DNA of 64,000 bases from Ch67 sp041395845 (GCA_041395845.1 JAWKZS010000024.1:1-64000); one strand, 5' to 3'; shown: positions 24,983 to 34,709, numbered from the stretch's first letter. The notes: generated by a model from the letters alone, not told the origin. Translations and numbers: made by a program.

Positions 24983-26886
24983 TCAGCCGAGCATGTCAGC
25001 GAATTCAGACGTTTGCGTGAGGGGGATCGCCTGGGCAAATCCGGGGACGTTGATCTGGTCGGTGTTGATGGCCAGCGAGGCCTCGTCAATCAGATTGTCA
25101 CCGAAATGATAGGCGACCTGGAAATCATCGCGCAGGGCGGCCTGATCATACTGGCGTGCCTGCTGTTCGGTGGCGATGCGCTGCTGCTGGTAGCGCTTCA
25201 GGGCATCGGTTCCGTAGCGTTTGCTCAGCATTTTCTTCACCACAGTGGGGGCCAGCACCACGCCGGTGGCGTTGTTGCCGCCAAAGCCCTTGCTGTTGAT
25301 GAAGGCGACGTCGAGTCCGGTCTTGCCCTTGTCGATGTCCTGGCGGGAAATGTGCAGATGCTGCTGGTGCACGTCGTCGGCCACGGCATCGATGGTCTTG
25401 ATGCCGGGAATGATGCCGTAGTGGAACGATCCCAGGGTGGCAACCAGCTGATCGCCGCTGGCGGGCCCGAGGAATGGCCCACATAGGCTTTCACGGCGGC
25501 AATCGGCCACTGCTCAATGCCGAAGGCCGCCGCCACGCGATCAAACAGTTCCGATTCGGTGACCCGGTTGGCCGGTGTGCTGGAACCATGGGCGTGAACA
25601 AAGCTGCGCTGGCGGATGCCGTCGTCGCCGACGATGGCGCGGGCCGCCGCCACTGCGCGGGCCAGGGTCAGGTAGTTGCCGGGACCGGGGGCGGAAATGG
25701 ATTTCTTGAAACCGTCGGCATTGACGAAGACATCGGTGACCGCGCCGTGAATCTGCGCGCCCAGCTGCAGCGCCAGCGCGTCATCCATCAGGATCACGAA
25801 CTGGGCGGATTCGGCGATGGTAAAGCCGCAGTTGTCGCCGAACGGGCGGCTGGAACGGCGGTAATCCGGTTCGGCGTTGCCGTCGATTTTCGCCAGGCCT
25901 TCTTTCGTGCACAGTGCGCTCATGGCGGCGAAGCCTTCCATCACTTCCGGGGTAATCGGTGCTTCTGCATTGCCGACGATGGCGACCCGGGTACGGCCGC
26001 TCTTGATGTCCTCGATGCCCATGCGCAGGTTGTAGAGGAAAGTGGCGCAGGCGCCAGTCGCCGCGCCGGTGGTGCCGACATGGCCCAGCACATAGGCGTT
26101 GATGAAGTCGGCGGGCATGGTGTTCATGCCCAGAGGCAACTGCTTGGCGGTGACGCGGCCACCTTTCTGGCGGGCCTGGATCATGACGGTATAACCGTAA
26201 TCGTCCATCTGTCCCAGCATGCTGCCGGCGTACACGGAAATCTGATCCGGCTGCACCGCGTCGCGCACCACATGCCAGGGAATGCCGAGGGAATGCAGCG
26301 CATCGGACATGCCAACGACGGTCATTTGCAGCCCGCGGGGGTGAAAGCGCGCGTCGTACAGCGCAGAGGGATCGAAACCGCTGGGCAGCTGGCCGGCAGA
26401 TTTCACCGGAAAATCCCGGGTCGACGGAATCTTCACGTCCAGATTGTCCACCAGGGTGATCTGCACATGGGTGGAGGAGTGCTCGGCTACCTGCCAGCAG
26501 GCGGGTATCGGGGTGGGCAGCTGCTTCTTGCTGACCAGAAACTGGGACTGGTTGTTGGCGGCGGCCACGGTCAGGCTCTGCTGCCAGGGGGTGTTGTCCA
26601 CGTCGAAATAGGTGTTTTCCACCTTGCGGATCAGGGTGGCGTCCAGCACGGCGGCGCCGTAGCGGGTCTCGATGTCGGCCAGCGACAGGGTTTCACCGTC
26701 GGGGGACACAAAGTCGTTGCCATTGGCCCTGATCAGGCCGGTCATCACCGCCAGCCCGGCCAGGGTCTCGCGCCGGGTGTCCCCCTGCAGGGAGTCGATG
26801 ATGATGCGGCGAAAGCCGTGGTGGAACGAGGAGCGTCCCGCCGCGTTGTAGCCGCCAAATCCCACGATAACCGGTAACTGAGTCAT
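24983..26886 (-). pseudogene. fabY: FabY-type beta-ketoacyl-ACP synthase, one-base frameshift
   Basis: The N-terminal frame (MTQLPVIVGFGGYNAAGRSS) matches FabY, the Pseudomonas enzyme that starts fatty acid synthesis in place of FabH. Active-site Cys280 (ATGACATF), His433 (HAHGSST) and Lys466/His471 (VKAYVGHS) are visible. Right after His471-Ser472 (about 25467-25473) the frame is lost. The rest (LGPASGDQLVATLGSFHYG onward) reads in another frame to 24983. Restoring one C gives SLGPASG and a protein of 634 residues, the length I recall for FabY. The start at 26886 has AAAGGA 9 bases upstream. The break is either a real mutation or a homopolymer sequencing error in a CCC/GGGCCC context. Confidence 0.85.
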
Positions 26887-26981
26887 GCCTGCTGGTCCTT
26901 TCATCAAACTGTCATGGTGCTTGATGAGGCAGTGTAGGCGGGGGTTGGGCTGGCAGTGATGGGTGATCTGGTCATAGAATA

Positions 26982-26995
26982 TGGCTAATTAGCCA
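26982..26995. promoter_or_regulatory. 14-bp perfect palindrome before the GlxA-type regulator
   Basis: TGGCTAATTAGCCA lies 14 bases upstream of the regulator ATG, in the gap shared with fabY. Perfect symmetry and position suggest an autoregulatory operator. Confidence 0.5.
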
Positions 26996-27009
26996 AAACG
27001 GGGCCCGCC

Positions 27010-28050
27010 ATGGCCAGAACGTCCCGCACCATCACCACCGAACCCCGGCCACCCCGGCGCCGGCTGGGGGCCAGTTTCATCCTGATCGAACACATGCTGG
27101 CCACCAGCATCACCCTGCCCATCGAAATGATGCGGGCGGCGGAATCGGCGGCGGTGGTGCGGGATCGCAATGCGGTGCGGCTGAACATTGCGGCGGCGGC
27201 GGTGAGTCGCGAGCCGGTGCCGACCCGGGCGGGCTTCCGGCTGCAACCGGATCTGGCCATCGACGAGATCGCCCATACCGACATGGTGATCCTGCCGGCC
27301 CTGTGGCGGAACCCGCGCCCCATCGTGCGGCAGAATCCCCAGCTGGTGGAATGGCTGCAGCGGCTGCACACCAAAGGCTGCATCCTGATTGCGGTGGGCA
27401 CCGGAGCCTGCTTTCTGGCGGAAGCGGGTCTGCTCGACGGCAAGCCGGCCACCACCCACTGGCACTACTTCGACCAGTTCGAGCGCGACTATCCCAACGT
27501 GCAGCTGAAGCGCCAGTACTTCATCACCCAGGCGAATAATGTGTACTGCGCCGCCAGCGTGAATGCGGTGGCGGACCTGACCGTGCATTTTATTCGCCGC
27601 ACCTATGACGCGGTGATCGCCAGCCATGTGGAGCGGAATTTTTCCCACGAGATCCGCCGTTCCTACGAAGCCACCAGCTACTTCGACGACAAGCATCGCT
27701 ATCATCCGGACGAAGCCATCGTACAGGCGCAGATCTGGTTGCAGCAGCATGTGCAGAAGGATCTGCTGCTGGCGGACGTGGCCACCAAATTCGGCATGAG
27801 TGTGCGTACCTTTAACCGGCGTTTCCGCAATGCCACCGGCAAGACGCCGCAGCAATATCTGCAGGCATTGCGCATCGACATGGCCAAGGATCTGTTGCAG
27901 ACCACCAACCTGTCGATCGCGGAAGTGGCCTATCAGGTGGGCTACCAGGATCTGGGCTATTTTGCCCAGCTGTTCCGCCGGCTGCTGGCGGTGACGCCGG
28001 GGCAGTATCGCGCCACCGTGCGGGCGAAACTGTTCAGTGCGGGGGAGTAA
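27010..28050 (+). CDS. GlxA-family transcriptional regulator (DJ-1/PfpI + AraC HTH)
   Basis: 346 residues. Residues about 20-215 form a DJ-1/PfpI-like sensor domain; the nucleophile-elbow region reads AVGTGACFLAEAGLLDGKPA, with Cys at the elbow. Residues about 240-340 are an AraC double helix-turn-helix (LLLADVATKFGMSVRTFNRRFRNA; SIAEVAYQVGYQDLGYFAQLFRR). Such regulators often control catabolism of amines or carnitine-like compounds; the effector here is unknown. Divergent from fabY with a palindrome between. The coding strand is very GC-rich. Confidence 0.92.
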   Translation: MARTSRTITTEPRPPRRRLGASFILIEHMLATSITLPIEMMRAAESAAVVRDRNAVRLNIAAAAVSREPVPTRAGFRLQPDLAIDEIAHTDMVILPALWRNPRPIVRQNPQLVEWLQRLHTKGCILIAVGTGACFLAEAGLLDGKPATTHWHYFDQFERDYPNVQLKRQYFITQANNVYCAASVNAVADLTVHFIRRTYDAVIASHVERNFSHEIRRSYEATSYFDDKHRYHPDEAIVQAQIWLQQHVQKDLLLADVATKFGMSVRTFNRRFRNATGKTPQQYLQALRIDMAKDLLQTTNLSIAEVAYQVGYQDLGYFAQLFRRLLAVTPGQYRATVRAKLFSAGE

Positions 28051-28059
28051 CGCCCACCA

Positions 28060-28857
28060 TCAGTAACCCGACAGAAATTTCACCACGCGCCGCTGCACGG
28101 TTTCCGGTGCGTGTTTCTGTAACAGTGCCAGCACCTTGAACGGCGTCGTCACCCGATCATGCAGTGGCCGCGTTGCCACCGCCTGCCACACCCGCTGCGC
28201 CACATCCTCCGGCGTCAGCTGCACCCCCAGCAATGAAATCGCCCGCACCTTGCTGCGCACCGGCGAATCAATCATGTCAGTGTCCACGAACGGCGGCATG
28301 ATGTCCGTCACCGCAATGTCGTGGCGCGCCCATTCCACGTTGAGCGCTTCGGTGAGTGCGCGCACGGCAAACTTGCTGGCGGAATAGGTGGCGAGGGTAG
28401 GGGAACCGTACATGGCCGATGCCGAACTCATGTTGATGACATGGGCACCTTCGGTGGCGCGCAGATACTCGAACGCCGCCTGACAGCCGTTGATAACACC
28501 CTTTACATTGATGTCCACCATGGCGTGTTGCTGTTCCAGCGGAATGGTTTCGAAATCCCCCGCGTACAGCACACCGGCATTGTTCACCAGCACGTTGAGC
28601 TGGCCGTCACTGCGGCGCACAAAATCCTGCAGCGCGCTTTGCAGCTGGTTGAAATCCGCCACGTCGGCGACGTGCCAGCTGCAGTGTTCGTTGCCCAGTT
28701 CCGTCGCCAGTGCCTGCAGTTTGTCGGCACTGCGGGCGGCCAGACCCACGCGCCAGCCTTTGCCGGCAAACAGACGGGCGGTGGCGGCGCCAATGCCGGC
28801 AGTGGCACCGGTGATGAAGATGGCAGGCTGGTTAGCGGGGGAATGGGCGGCGGACAT
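28060..28857 (-). CDS. SDR-family NAD(P)-dependent oxidoreductase
   Basis: 265 residues from the ATG at 28857 (AAGGA 7 bases upstream); a start at 28875 adds six residues. Cofactor motif TGATAGIGAATA at residues 17-28, NNAG at 92-95, and the catalytic set Ser144/145, Tyr158 and Lys162 (TYSASKFA) are intact. The arrangement fits classical SDRs acting on lipid or steroid alcohols; substrate not shown. It converges on the GlxA-type gene (9-base gap). Possible target of that regulator. Confidence 0.92.
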   Translation of the reverse strand: MSAAHSPANQPAIFITGATAGIGAATARLFAGKGWRVGLAARSADKLQALATELGNEHCSWHVADVADFNQLQSALQDFVRRSDGQLNVLVNNAGVLYAGDFETIPLEQQHAMVDINVKGVINGCQAAFEYLRATEGAHVINMSSASAMYGSPTLATYSASKFAVRALTEALNVEWARHDIAVTDIMPPFVDTDMIDSPVRSKVRAISLLGVQLTPEDVAQRVWQAVATRPLHDRVTTPFKVLALLQKHAPETVQRRVVKFLSGY

Positions 28858-29033
28858 CTGAAGATCCTTCTGCAAGATGATGAATCAGGGGTAAACGAAT
28901 ACAGCAGTATTGTCACCCCTGCATCCCGCAGGGTCATTGCCCGTAACGCTCAGATCGCCCTGAGCGTTTTGGCGCTTGTGCCGGCCATGGAAACATGCAT
29001 GCGAATTCTGTTTACAGCACGCCCGTGCCGGTT

Positions 29034-30278
29034 TCAGCTGCGCACCGTCCGGATACCGAATTCGATCCCGGCGTGGGTCGCCAGCTGTTGCCGCAGGATA
29101 TCGCCCAGCGCCACGCTGGTGGTGGTGAAGCCGCCCTGGTTACCGGCACTGCCGCGGGTCTGCAGCAGGCACCAGGCGGTATCGCACAGCATGGCCGCGG
29201 TGCCGCCGTGGCCCGGGTCCCACTCGCTGAACACATAGCCGCGCAGGGTCTTGCCGGAGCGGGTGCGGCCGATCATTTCAAAACTGAACGGGCCGTTGCG
29301 CTGGATCTGTTTGTCGCTGGGGCCATCGCCAACTTTCGGGCCCAGGCTGTGCAGGGTGCGGGTGAAGGCGGAATTCGGATCGCCTTCGACGAACAGTTTG
29401 GTGAAGAACGTCTCCAGCTGCGCGCGGGTTTTGGCCGCCAGCCCGCTGCCGGCCAGTTTGGCTTCGTCGTAAATAAAATCCTCACCGTACTGGAAATTGG
29501 TCAGCGCGTGGGAGCGGCGCACGATGCGGGTGTTGATGCCGCCCACCGGAAACGGCATCACGTACTGGTTGAAATCCGCATCGAACTGCACCTGTTTCAA
29601 TTCGGGGTTGAAGGCGCCGCGCATGCGGTCGCGGGGATTCAGGCTGTTGGGGTCGGCAATCAGGTCCGCCAGGGCCTGATCATTGGCCACTGCTTTCATG
29701 ACGCCGAGGCCGCTGGCAAAGCTGCCGCCGGACACCGCGATGTGGCCCTTGTCGAAACAGTTCTTGATGTGCACGCAGTATTCGCCGAATTTTTCCTGCG
29801 CGGTCTGCTGCAAAAACTGCACACCCAGATCCGAGGGAATCGAATCGAAACCGCAGGCATTGAGGATGCGGGCACCACTGCTGCGGGCCAGATCGTCATA
29901 CTGGTCGATCATCCGGCGCAGCCAGTGCAGTTCGCCGCTCAGGTCGCAGTAATCGGTACCGTGGCGGGCGCAGGCGGCCACCATTTCGGTGGCGTACTGG
30001 GCCGCCGGGGCCACCGTGGCGCAGATCACCCGGGCACTGCGGGCCAGCTTGTCGGCGGCCGCCGCATCGGCGCCGGGCACCTGCAGCAGGCTCAGATCCG
30101 GCGCCCCAATCTGGTCACGAATGCGCCGCAGCCGGCCCAGGTCGCGGCCCGCAATGGCCCAGCGTAGCGTGCCCTGCTTGCCGTAGGTTTCATGCAGATA
30201 GCGCGCCGCCTGACGGCCGGTAAAGCCGGTGGCGCCCCAGAGTACGATGTCGTATTGACGTGCATCCTGAGCGGTCAT
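29034..30278 (-). CDS. Saccharopine dehydrogenase-like / trans-acting enoyl reductase family protein
   Basis: 414 residues from the ATG at 30278. The same frame stays open far upstream, across the P450 gene, but that part is antisense shadow. The Rossmann start DIVLWGATGFTGRQAARYL and GRDLGRLRRI fit the saccharopine dehydrogenase NADP-binding family. CDLSGELHW and NACGFDSIPSDLG are typical of the group that includes mycobacterial trans-acting enoyl reductases. It may reduce a lipid or polyketide intermediate. Divergent from the P450 gene across a 147-base regulatory gap. Confidence 0.88.
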   Translation of the reverse strand: MTAQDARQYDIVLWGATGFTGRQAARYLHETYGKQGTLRWAIAGRDLGRLRRIRDQIGAPDLSLLQVPGADAAAADKLARSARVICATVAPAAQYATEMVAACARHGTDYCDLSGELHWLRRMIDQYDDLARSSGARILNACGFDSIPSDLGVQFLQQTAQEKFGEYCVHIKNCFDKGHIAVSGGSFASGLGVMKAVANDQALADLIADPNSLNPRDRMRGAFNPELKQVQFDADFNQYVMPFPVGGINTRIVRRSHALTNFQYGEDFIYDEAKLAGSGLAAKTRAQLETFFTKLFVEGDPNSAFTRTLHSLGPKVGDGPSDKQIQRNGPFSFEMIGRTRSGKTLRGYVFSEWDPGHGGTAAMLCDTAWCLLQTRGSAGNQGGFTTTSVALGDILRQQLATHAGIEFGIRTVRS

Positions 30279-30329
30279 TTCGAGCAATCCCCAGTGTCCA
30301 TTTCGCTGTTGTGTGGTTCTTGTTGTCGG

Positions 30330-30344
30330 GTATACACTGTATAC
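30330..30344. promoter_or_regulatory. Palindrome GTATAC-ACT-GTATAC between reductase and P450 genes
   Basis: Two perfect GTATAC half-sites 3 bases apart, in the divergent gap. A likely operator for a dimeric regulator; the nearby TetR gene (34786) is one candidate, without direct evidence. Confidence 0.5.
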
Positions 30345-30351
30345 GAAACGG

Positions 30352-30375
30352 AAGAGGCCCGTCACGCCTCTTTTT
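30352..30375 (+). terminator. Terminator-like hairpin in the P450 leader
   Basis: AAGAGGC / GCCTCTT stem (30352-30358, 30366-30372), 7-base loop, T run to 30375, facing the P450 gene 50 bases upstream of its ATG. No gene on this strand ends before it, so it could act as an attenuator if transcription starts upstream of it. Confidence 0.55.
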
Positions 30376-30425
30376 CCTACGCCGATTAGAACAACGAAGC
30401 GCGGACCAGCGCACAGGAGGCATCC

Positions 30426-31898
30426 ATGTCCCAGGCAATGACCCTTCCAGCGGGCCCCACCGAATCCAAATTCAAGCAGGCCATGAAAATGGGCACCGGG
30501 ATTTACGGCTACCTGTCGGAATGCCACGAAAAATTCGGTGATGCCTTTACCCTGCGCTTTCCCGGCCTGGATCCGCTGGTGTGGGTGGCAAGCCCGGAAA
30601 TGGCGAAAGACTTTTTCAACCTCAAGCCGGATCAGATCGACCAGCGCCAGCTGATGATTCCCATCGATGTGGGCGACAACCAGACCGGCTTTCTCAATGG
30701 CAAGGAACACCAGGATTCCCGCAAGGTGATGATTCCGCCGCTGGTGGCCAAGCGCCTGCAGGACCGTGCCGAAGTGATGCACGAAATCACCACCAAATAC
30801 ATCAACCAGATGAAGCCCGGCGACGAACACGACATGCCGCGCCTGATCGGTGACATCACCCTGGACATTGCCTGCTTCACGTTGCTGGGTCTGAAGGAAG
30901 GCCCCAAGCAGCAGCGCTATCGCGACCTGATGCTGCGCTGGATTCAGGCCTCCACCAACGACACCATGTTCCTGCTGGGCAACGTGTTCGGCGCACCGAA
31001 ATTCCGCAGCATGCTGCACCGCGCCTACCTGAAGAAAACCGCCAAGGGCAACTTTGGCCATGGCAAAAAAGGCATTCTGCCCTGGAGTTATTCCGTCGAA
31101 CTGAAAGCCCAGCTGGCGGATCTGATGCGGCAGGAGATTCGCGAGATCCGCGCCAGCGGTGACACCACCCGCACCGATCTGATTGCCACCCTGTCCCGTG
31201 CGACTTATGAAGACGGCACCCTGCTGCCGGAAGAGCGGGTGATCTCCGAAAGCATGGGCATGCTGGTGGGCGGCCACGAAACCAGTGCTGCTACCGGAGC
31301 CTGGTTCATGCTGTGGCTGCTCAAGCGCCCCGATGTGCTGAAGAAGATGCGCGAGGAAGTGCTGGAATGCATCGCCCGGGAAGGCAAGTTCGATCCCCTG
31401 AAAGTCATCGAACTGCCGTATCTGAATGCCTGCCTGAACGAATCCCAGCGCCTGACCCCGTCCGCGGTGGGCACCATGCGTCACCTGATCGTTGACTGCA
31501 AGATTGGTTCGCTCACCCTGCCGGCGGGTACCAACGTCCTGGCGGGTGCGTACCTGATCCAGCGTCGCAAGGATATCTGGGGTGAGGATGCGGAAGTGTT
31601 CCGTCCGGAACGCTGGCTGGAAGGCGCCAAGCCCGGCCCGTTCGAATTCTTCCCGTTCGGTGGCGGTCGTCGTGCCTGCATCGGTTCCAATCAGGCGCGT
31701 CAGCAGTTGCGCATCATCTTTGCCGAGTTCGCCCGCCGGGTGGAATTCACGTCGAAGTTTTCCAATAACGATGTGTGGCCGGGTCAGCGTCAGGTCAGTG
31801 GCCAGACCGAGCCGGAAGGCGGGGTACCGGTGACGGTGGTGAAGATATTGCCGGAAACCACCGGTTGTCCGCAGGCGGCCCTGGCACAAACGGCGTGA
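30426..31898 (+). CDS. Cytochrome P450
   Basis: 490 residues. Heme ligand Cys418 in FFPFGGGRRACIG. The I-helix oxygen motif is VGGHETSAA (Glu285-Thr286). The ExxR motif is Glu339-Arg342 (NESQRL), and PERW lies before the heme loop. The layout resembles the fatty-acid/eukaryote-like P450 branch (CYP4/CYP102-like) rather than CYP153, but I cannot assign a family number. No reductase or ferredoxin gene is adjacent, so redox partners must come from elsewhere. AGGAGG precedes the ATG. Followed by a clear terminator. Likely hydroxylates a lipid or hydrocarbon, given FadL, MaoC and reductase genes nearby. Confidence 0.93.
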   Translation: MSQAMTLPAGPTESKFKQAMKMGTGIYGYLSECHEKFGDAFTLRFPGLDPLVWVASPEMAKDFFNLKPDQIDQRQLMIPIDVGDNQTGFLNGKEHQDSRKVMIPPLVAKRLQDRAEVMHEITTKYINQMKPGDEHDMPRLIGDITLDIACFTLLGLKEGPKQQRYRDLMLRWIQASTNDTMFLLGNVFGAPKFRSMLHRAYLKKTAKGNFGHGKKGILPWSYSVELKAQLADLMRQEIREIRASGDTTRTDLIATLSRATYEDGTLLPEERVISESMGMLVGGHETSAATGAWFMLWLLKRPDVLKKMREEVLECIAREGKFDPLKVIELPYLNACLNESQRLTPSAVGTMRHLIVDCKIGSLTLPAGTNVLAGAYLIQRRKDIWGEDAEVFRPERWLEGAKPGPFEFFPFGGGRRACIGSNQARQQLRIIFAEFARRVEFTSKFSNNDVWPGQRQVSGQTEPEGGVPVTVVKILPETTGCPQAALAQTA

Positions 31899-31906
31899 TG
31901 AAGGGC

Positions 31907-31934
31907 GTACCGGTCAGTGGCCGGTACCTTTTTG
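31907..31934 (+). terminator. Rho-independent terminator after the P450 gene
   Basis: Stem GTACCGG / CCGGTAC (31907-31913, 31921-31927), 7-base loop, then CTTTTTGTT. It lies 9 bases past the P450 stop and before the convergent chemoreceptor gene. Confidence 0.85.
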
Positions 31935-31943
31935 TTGTGGGTG

Positions 31944-33662
31944 TCAAAACAGCTCGACTGATGCAGCGTTGCCTGACGTAACCACAGCGGGTGCGGTGGC
32001 GGTTGCTGGCTGAAGGGAGGAGTGGTTCAGGGTAAACTGTTCGGCCAGTTTGCGCAGCGCTGCCGCGTGTACCTCCAGATCGCTGATGGCGGCAAAGGCA
32101 CCCGATGCTGACGCCATATTGCTGTCAGCCAGCTGCTGTACCTTGTCCGCTGCGGTGACGACAGCATCGCTTTGTGCATACTGCTGTACCAGCGCTTCGC
32201 GCACGGCCGTCATCTGGGTAACGAAATTGGCCATGCGCACGGAGAAATCGCGGCTGGCATCACCTGCGTCGCGTGCCTGGGCGGCACCTTCCGCCACATA
32301 GATCTGGCCTTGCTGCATACCCGCGACCACGGTCGCGGTTTCTTCCCGCATCAGGCCCATGCGTTCACTGATCTCGACGGTGGCTTCAGCGGTTCGTTTC
32401 GCCAGCCGTCGCACTTCGTCAGCAACGACTGCAAAACCGCGGCCTGATTCTCCGGCCCGTGCCGCTTCAATGGCAGCATTGAGTGCCAGCAGATTGGTCT
32501 GATCCGCTACGTCGTGAATGATGCTGACGATCTCATTCACTTCGGTGGCGCGGGTGTTGAGCTGGTTGATGTCACGTGCCAGCCGTTCTACCTCCTGACA
32601 GGCACGTTCCAGTCGCGCTACTGCTTCGCTAATGGTGATTACTGTACTGCCGGTAATGGCTTCTACTTCACTCAAGGCGCTACTGGCTGCTGCGGTAATG
32701 GCATCGGCAGTATCCACACTGTTGCGCATGCGCATGACCTGCTGTCGGCTGTCAGCAACTGCCTTGAGCTGATCCGAGGACCGGCTGGCGACCACGGCCA
32801 GGCTGCTGCCAATCAGGTCGGCACCCCCGCGTACCGCCCCGGCTTCATCCAGTACCTGGCGGACGATTCCGGCCAGTCGGTTGATGATCGCATTGAAGGC
32901 ATCCGTAATGGCGCCAATTTCACGGGTGGATGAGACTTCGAGGGTGTGGCCCAGATCGCCCCGGCCGTGGGCCAGCGCGTCCATTGCCTGCTGCAGCGCT
33001 TTCAGTGGCCGTGTGAGATGACGGGCGATCAATGCCGCTATCGGCAGGGACACCAGCAGCATCAGCGCCCCCACGGCAAGGCTGAGCATCATGACCTGCA
33101 ATCGGGTCTGTTCCACCTCGTCCAGCTCGATGTCGGCAATCAGCAGGTACGGCTCGCCGCTGCTGTTGCGGCGTGGCAGATAAACGGAACGGAACCTGCC
33201 CCATTGATCTTCGTACTCGACGAAGCGTTGTTGACCATCCGCCAGGCTCAGGCGGATTTCGTCGGGGGCATCCTCATAGGGACGGAGATACCAGTTTTCC
33301 TCTACCGGCTTGCCATCGTCACCGGTTACCCATGACGAGGCCCGAAACTCCAGCTGGCCGTCGTGCAGCATGACACTGTAAAGATTGGCGAGACCGGCTT
33401 CCTGCTGGTAGCGGGTGAGGGTTGCATTCAGAGCGTGTTCATTGGCCAGCTGATCCAGCCGTTGATCATGAAAATGCTCCCCAATGATGTGGCCGATGGC
33501 TGCAGCGCCGGCGACCAGCCGGTCATCCATGCGATGCATTTCTGACGTCAGCACGGAGCGGTAAAGCAGCAGGGAAAACACCAGGCTGACAAGCAGCGCC
33601 AGCAGCGCACAGGCAAGAAAAAGGCGGGAAGCGAGTGAGTGATCAGCGGGCTTTATGTTCAT
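31944..33662 (-). CDS. Methyl-accepting chemotaxis protein
   Basis: 572 residues from the ATG at 33662; a GTG at 33683 is possible and neither has a strong ribosome site. Two membrane segments (about 10-33 and 180-203) flank a periplasmic sensor of about 145 residues. HAMP follows (RHLTRPLKALQQAMDALAHG), then the signalling domain with hairpin tip DVADQTNLLALNAAIEAARA. The C-terminus ends SVELF, not the NWETF CheR tether. The same SVELF ending occurs in the small protein at 44863-45156. No che genes are adjacent; being beside P450 and FadL it might sense a hydrophobic nutrient (inference). Confidence 0.93.
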   Translation of the reverse strand: MNIKPADHSLASRLFLACALLALLVSLVFSLLLYRSVLTSEMHRMDDRLVAGAAAIGHIIGEHFHDQRLDQLANEHALNATLTRYQQEAGLANLYSVMLHDGQLEFRASSWVTGDDGKPVEENWYLRPYEDAPDEIRLSLADGQQRFVEYEDQWGRFRSVYLPRRNSSGEPYLLIADIELDEVEQTRLQVMMLSLAVGALMLLVSLPIAALIARHLTRPLKALQQAMDALAHGRGDLGHTLEVSSTREIGAITDAFNAIINRLAGIVRQVLDEAGAVRGGADLIGSSLAVVASRSSDQLKAVADSRQQVMRMRNSVDTADAITAAASSALSEVEAITGSTVITISEAVARLERACQEVERLARDINQLNTRATEVNEIVSIIHDVADQTNLLALNAAIEAARAGESGRGFAVVADEVRRLAKRTAEATVEISERMGLMREETATVVAGMQQGQIYVAEGAAQARDAGDASRDFSVRMANFVTQMTAVREALVQQYAQSDAVVTAADKVQQLADSNMASASGAFAAISDLEVHAAALRKLAEQFTLNHSSLQPATATAPAVVTSGNAASVELF

Positions 33663-33739
33663 ACAGAAATCGCTGGAGGACACTCAAAAAGGCTAGCCAG
33701 CCATCCTGTTGTTGGCAAGGATTGAACGGTGGGGAAGGC

Positions 33740-34645
33740 TCAGGTTTTACCGGCGCTGTAATCGCCCATCAGGAAGGTCTGGTGGCTGCCATTCTTCAGC
33801 AGATAACGTCGCGCTCCTGACGGCCGCAGGCCGCTGCGGAACACATACATGGCGGACGACGGCAGTGGCACCGGGCGTACAAAGCGGGCACTGATACGGT
33901 TGATGCTGCTGCCGTCCGCTTCCCGTTGCTGCAATGCAGCCCAGCACAGGGACAGGCTGGCAAAGCCGTGCAGCACCTTCTGCCCGAACAGGGAATGGCG
34001 TGCCACCGCGTCGGCCCAGTGTACCGGGTTGAAATCCCCCGTCAGCAGGGCGAAACGCAGCCCGTCATGTTCATCCACCGCCCAGGCGCCGGCGGTTTCC
34101 CAGCGACTTTCCTGGCCGGCCCGTTCCGGCCCCGGTTCTGCGGCCGGCTGCTTGGGCAGCATCGAATGGAACAGGGCATCCACTGCCCGATCGTGACGGC
34201 GGGTGCGGGTAATCACCCGTGCCGTCAGGGTCGTGCGCTGATCGTTTTCCGATACCTCCACCAGTTCACCCGACAGTAGCATGCGTTCGCCGGTGTGAAT
34301 GGTGCCGTTCACCTTGATATCACAGCCCATATTGACGATGCCGGCGGTGCTGAAGCCGCTCTGGATCAGCACCCGCAGCGCCAGCGGTACGCTCCACTGG
34401 GAAAACATGTGCGGCGGTACGATGCCGGGCTGACGCTGGCTGGCGGGCATGCCGACCCAGGACTGGTAGTTGTCCACCAGCACGGTGCGGGGGGCTTCGA
34501 TTTCGTCGTTGATCCAGACGTCCCGATTGTCCGCCGGCTTGCGGCGGGCGATCTGGATGGCGCTGGCCACACTGGTCTGTGCCAGTGCTGCCAGATTCCG
34601 GCGTTGCTCAAGAGCCAGGCTGAAGGGAATGGTCTTGTCATGCAT
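33740..34645 (-). CDS. MaoC-like (R)-specific enoyl-CoA hydratase domain protein
   Basis: 301 residues from the ATG at 34645. The C-terminal half holds the hydratase-2 motif GDFNPVHWADAVARHSLFG, with the catalytic Asp and His, and VLHGFAS. The N-terminal half is a second, degenerate hot-dog unit (VPPHMFSQWSVPLALR), so it is a double hot-dog protein. Such enzymes hydrate trans-2-enoyl thioesters in fatty acid or polyhydroxyalkanoate pathways. Divergent from a TetR gene with paired palindromes between, hence probably under its control. Confidence 0.88.
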   Translation of the reverse strand: MHDKTIPFSLALEQRRNLAALAQTSVASAIQIARRKPADNRDVWINDEIEAPRTVLVDNYQSWVGMPASQRQPGIVPPHMFSQWSVPLALRVLIQSGFSTAGIVNMGCDIKVNGTIHTGERMLLSGELVEVSENDQRTTLTARVITRTRRHDRAVDALFHSMLPKQPAAEPGPERAGQESRWETAGAWAVDEHDGLRFALLTGDFNPVHWADAVARHSLFGQKVLHGFASLSLCWAALQQREADGSSINRISARFVRPVPLPSSAMYVFRSGLRPSGARRYLLKNGSHQTFLMGDYSAGKT

Positions 34646-34709
34646 GGGCTGGAATGGTCCAAGGGCCAAGATGGTTTAGGGAGACTAGTGAACTCTGATA
34701 AAACAGTCA

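Noticed and set aside
30279..31889. Minus-strand frame continuous with the saccharopine dehydrogenase-like gene, making a 951-residue protein
   Set aside because: The extra 537 residues are opposite the P450 gene, include no known domain, and the Rossmann fold starts at 30278.
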